From Fratercula arctica (Eukaryota; Chordata; Aves; Charadriiformes; Alcidae): 64,000 bases of DNA. The stretch lies in NCBI GenBank assembly GCA_947846985.1, contig CANTUZ010000005.1, positions 53,285,389 to 53,349,388 on the forward strand, in the 5' to 3' direction. Positions within the stretch are counted from its first letter, which is position 1. Each line of letters opens with the position of its first letter. The position numbers were made by a program, and so were the translations under genes. The notes beneath the pieces were generated by a model. The model did no database searches. It had not been told where the DNA came from and saw nothing but the letters and a program-made list of their open reading frames with translations. Of the stretch, positions 61,301 to 64,000 are shown piece after piece.

Positions 61301-63473
61301 TGTGCGAACCTTTAAAGGGAAAAAGGTACTTTTTTTCTGTGGTAGCATACTTTTTTTTTCAGTGGCCACAACAGTACCGTGCTATAACAGGTAGGCAGTG
61401 AGGGGTGGCATAAGCCTGGAGGTTGGTGCTTTAAACCCTTTTCCTAAGACATTAAAATCAGCTTATGCTGGCATTGGCCTATCATCTGCACAAAGCTTAA
61501 TTTGTGTTTCCTTCTCCTATCTATAGAAATCTCCTTTGATAAAATTACAAGTGATTGGAATTTACTACTGTTCTAATTTCACTCCGGACGTGATGCAAAA
61601 CCATGTTGTGGGAGCACTGATGTATTGGGGAAAAACTTTGAATTTGGGAAAGTTAACTGGTGCTAGGTTGGGGGGATGCTGCAGACAGGTTGTATGACAG
61701 ATAATCATGTTTCTTCCAGAAATTTGAAGACATAAGAGACCTTCTTCTCATTCTTGCCAAGAATGCAAATTTCTTCAGTCATACTGAAATTCCACTGAGA
61801 TTTCTTACCATAGTTTCAGCCTCTATTTTTCAGTGCCATTTTGGCATAGCATTTAATGCTAACTACGAGATTGTGTATTTTGAATAACATCGCATCTGTT
61901 CTTTCTTCTTGTCCTTTTTTTGTTTCTTCTTAAAATAACTAAATTTTTGAGCCAGCCACGATGGAAGTAACCTTCCAAATGTGAAAACAGTGCAAAATAT
62001 GCTCTTCAAAAGCAGTAGGCCCAAAACAATTATGAACTAAACTCCTCAGTTATCATTTGAATTGTATGCGATTGTCGGTACCTAATCATCACAAATGCTA
62101 ATCCATTTCTGATGCCTTTAAGGGAATTCTGGAGAATATCAGCTTTCTCTTGCTTTGGGAAGAGAACACTATTTTCAGTGTTGCTATGTTTAAGCATGGC
62201 AGTTGACAACACCTTAAACTTTCTGTTTGCATTTGGAGATATTTTAAGACACTGGTTTCAGTTGCCAGCATCGGTGCTAGGACCTGAAAACAACGTAGCC
62301 TTTACAAGAAGGTTTTCATTTCTAAGTGCAATATGAAAAGGAGGAAGCTGCCACCTTAATATGCTGGAGTAAGACTTAAAGTATAAACTCTGACTTGTAT
62401 CTTTGGGAGTCAGAGCTTTTAAGTTTTGTTGTTTCTTAACTTTAAAAATCACCATCCTATTTATCTATAAAATAAAAACTTTTCAATGTTTATAAACAGA
62501 AGTCTGTTACTGCAGATACATATCAATGGCGCTTTTTTTTTTTTTTTTGCATATGTTTGTTGCTAGATAGCAGTGCTGGCGGTCAGCTGCTGTAGCTTAC
62601 TCTCCTGCCTTTCCCTGAGTGCGTGTGTTTGGTTGATCTTTTTTCTTGTCCTATGCTCTGTGCATAGTTACTTGTCTGTAGCCTGATGTTATGGGGCTGG
62701 CTGGGTGCAACAGAGCCTGTTTTTCATTTCTCCGCCTTTGCATTAACAGGGAGATACCTCTGGCTGGACTGTGTTTTTTAACTTGATGCTGTAGTTTTTA
62801 AACTCAGCAGTTGTGTTGTGACTAGGTGGAGTTATTTAAAGAAGAACAATGTAAGAGGAAGCATCAAAAATAGACATTTTTAGGAAAAACTGCCTAAGTT
62901 TCTGTTGTGCAAGCATGTGGCCTCTAGCAAATTTGTCAGGGCGCCTGATGCGATGAGGCAAGCTGTCTGGATGCGGAGCACGTGCTGGGCGCGGCGGTGA
63001 CTTACCGAGCAGAGGTTGGTGTTTGTAGACTTCTCCATCAGAAGCCTGTTTTCAGATTAAAGCTGTTGACAAGCTTTACAACTGACCACAGAAAGATACA
63101 CAATCTAATTCAGGCAAATGCTGTGCCTCTAAGGATTTGAGCTTGGGGTGGAAAGCGGCAATGGAGAAAATTAGTATAAACTATTAATTAACAAAGTGCA
63201 TAGGAATACTACACAACAGGAGTAGAAGAGGAGAGCTACCTCCCCTGCTGCTTCCAGTATTTTTGGCACTAGTGGCACATCAACAGGTGAAGTCTTACCC
63301 ACAAAGTAAAGGAAACACGATAAAAATTAATGATTAAATTGTTTTTTACTGTAGTCTTTGAGAAGTAGCGGTGAAATAACTTTAAGCTCGATTATCCTGA
63401 AGATTTGTGTATAGTGTCAAGGCTGATTAGGTCTCAGTCACAGAAAATAACTGCCTGTGACACAAACTGACAT
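61301..63473. other. LYSET 3' flank / possible distal 3' UTR
   Basis: No second gene was recognised. GON7 and UBR7 follow LYSET in mammals, but I found no sequence resembling GON7 coding on the minus strand here, so it probably lies beyond the right edge. A small CpG-rich pocket is at about 62940-63020. Confidence 0.6.
62471..62476 (+). terminator. LYSET: candidate distal poly(A) signal of LYSET
   Basis: A second AATAAA, followed by T runs (62535-62548) and TTGTTGC-type GT/T-rich sequence. Use of this site would give a 3' UTR of about 1.75 kb. Confidence 0.4.
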
Positions 63474-63571
63474 AAGAACTAATTGAGAAGTACTGTAGGC
63501 TTTTGAGATAACCAAGCTCAAAGAAGTTTTACAACCTCTTTAAAGCCTACAGTACTTCTCAATTAGTTCTT
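63474..63571. repeat. perfect 30-bp inverted repeat with 38-bp spacer
   Basis: The left arm (63474-63503, starting AAGAACTAATTG) and right arm (63542-63571, ending CAATTAGTTCTT) are exact reverse complements over 30 bp. A smaller competing hairpin, TTTGAG/CTCAAA (63502-63507 and 63517-63522), overlaps the end of the left arm. As RNA this would fold into a 30-bp perfect stem on either strand. It may be a MITE-like remnant, an inverted duplication, a small-RNA precursor or an assembly artefact. Confidence 0.9.
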
Positions 63572-64000
63572 GATTGTAAATGACAGATAATAGCGCAAAT
63601 CTCTTTCTACAGCAGTGGCATTAATAAAAGATGTGAGACTAGCTTATACTAGAACTTACTCATACAGATCCATTTAGTTCTTTTCACTGAGTGGGCAGAG
63701 AAGATGAATTGCTACAACTTCCACGTAGGGGTGGGAAAGCTATTTTTACTCATACTCTTTTAAAATGAGTTAGCTCTCCTAAAGCAGAAGCTGTAATAAT
63801 AGAGGCAGTAATGAAGTCCTCAGAAGATTGCTAACCTCTACCAGCTTAGCAATCATTCAGAGCTTAAATTTTCTGCCAAGAAAGCGAGTAGCTGTAACAC
63901 AAGGTTGATTAATACTCGTAGTGCCACCTACCCTGGATTCCTTTTCACTGTGTCTGTATCACAAAGAAAAGCTTTGTTGGACTGTGTGAGGATCACTCCG
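63572..64000. other. right-edge intergenic sequence
   Basis: AT-rich, with no gene, RNA or repeat recognised. Confidence 0.6.

Noticed and set aside
62940..63060. Possible first exon of GON7 on the minus strand
   Set aside because: The short reading upstream of the GTAAGT donor does not resemble the GON7 N terminus, and there is no CpG island of promoter size. GON7 probably lies beyond the right edge.

Overview
This window is nuclear DNA from a vertebrate, most probably a bird. It holds one 5'-truncated CR1 LINE with the usual avian 3' end, an older CR1/L3-type LINE fragment and an avian-type ERV solo LTR. I saw no mammalian Alu or L1. The introns are large and AT-rich, and there are two sharp CpG islands. 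Nothing prokaryotic is present: no operons, CRISPR array or tRNA/rRNA gene was seen. Most open frames in the window are chance ORFs in introns or GC-rich shadows inside the CpG islands.

Two genes are firmly identified. ITPK1 (inositol-tetrakisphosphate 1-kinase) runs on the minus strand from a CpG-island promoter near 43 kb to beyond the left edge. Only its 5' part is here: a probable noncoding first exon, the start-codon exon (42776-42977, coding 42776-42870) and a 25-nt coding microexon (6193-6217). Together these encode residues 1-40. Intron 2 is about 36.6 kb, and the next intron fills positions 1-6192. LYSET (TMEM251/GCAF) runs on the plus strand. It has a CpG-island promoter and noncoding first exon near 58 kb, one 2,150-bp intron and a complete 131-codon coding exon (60329-60724), followed by an AU-rich 3' UTR.

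Layout: 1-6192 is ITPK1 intron 3 and 6218-42775 is intron 2. Intron 2 contains a short coding-like segment (20511-20627), a degraded CR1/L3 LINE (about 35160-35740) and a solo LTR with a 5-bp target duplication (38410-38924). The ITPK1 promoter CpG island spans 42410-43760. About 14 kb between the genes (43761-57589) holds a 361-bp CR1, an inverted LTR-like repeat pair (50691-51347) and no recognised gene. The LYSET CpG island (57590-58340), gene and 3' region follow. Near the right edge is a perfect 30-bp inverted repeat (63474-63571).

The order ITPK1(-) then LYSET(+) matches the mammalian 14q32-type block. MOAP1, which lies between them in mammals, was not seen. The two products work in separate pathways: ITPK1 in cytosolic inositol phosphate metabolism, LYSET in Golgi mannose-6-phosphate tagging of lysosomal enzymes. 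I found no convincing new gene system. The best leads are the perfect hairpin, the upstream start codons of LYSET, the coding-like intronic segment and the inverted LTR-like pair.
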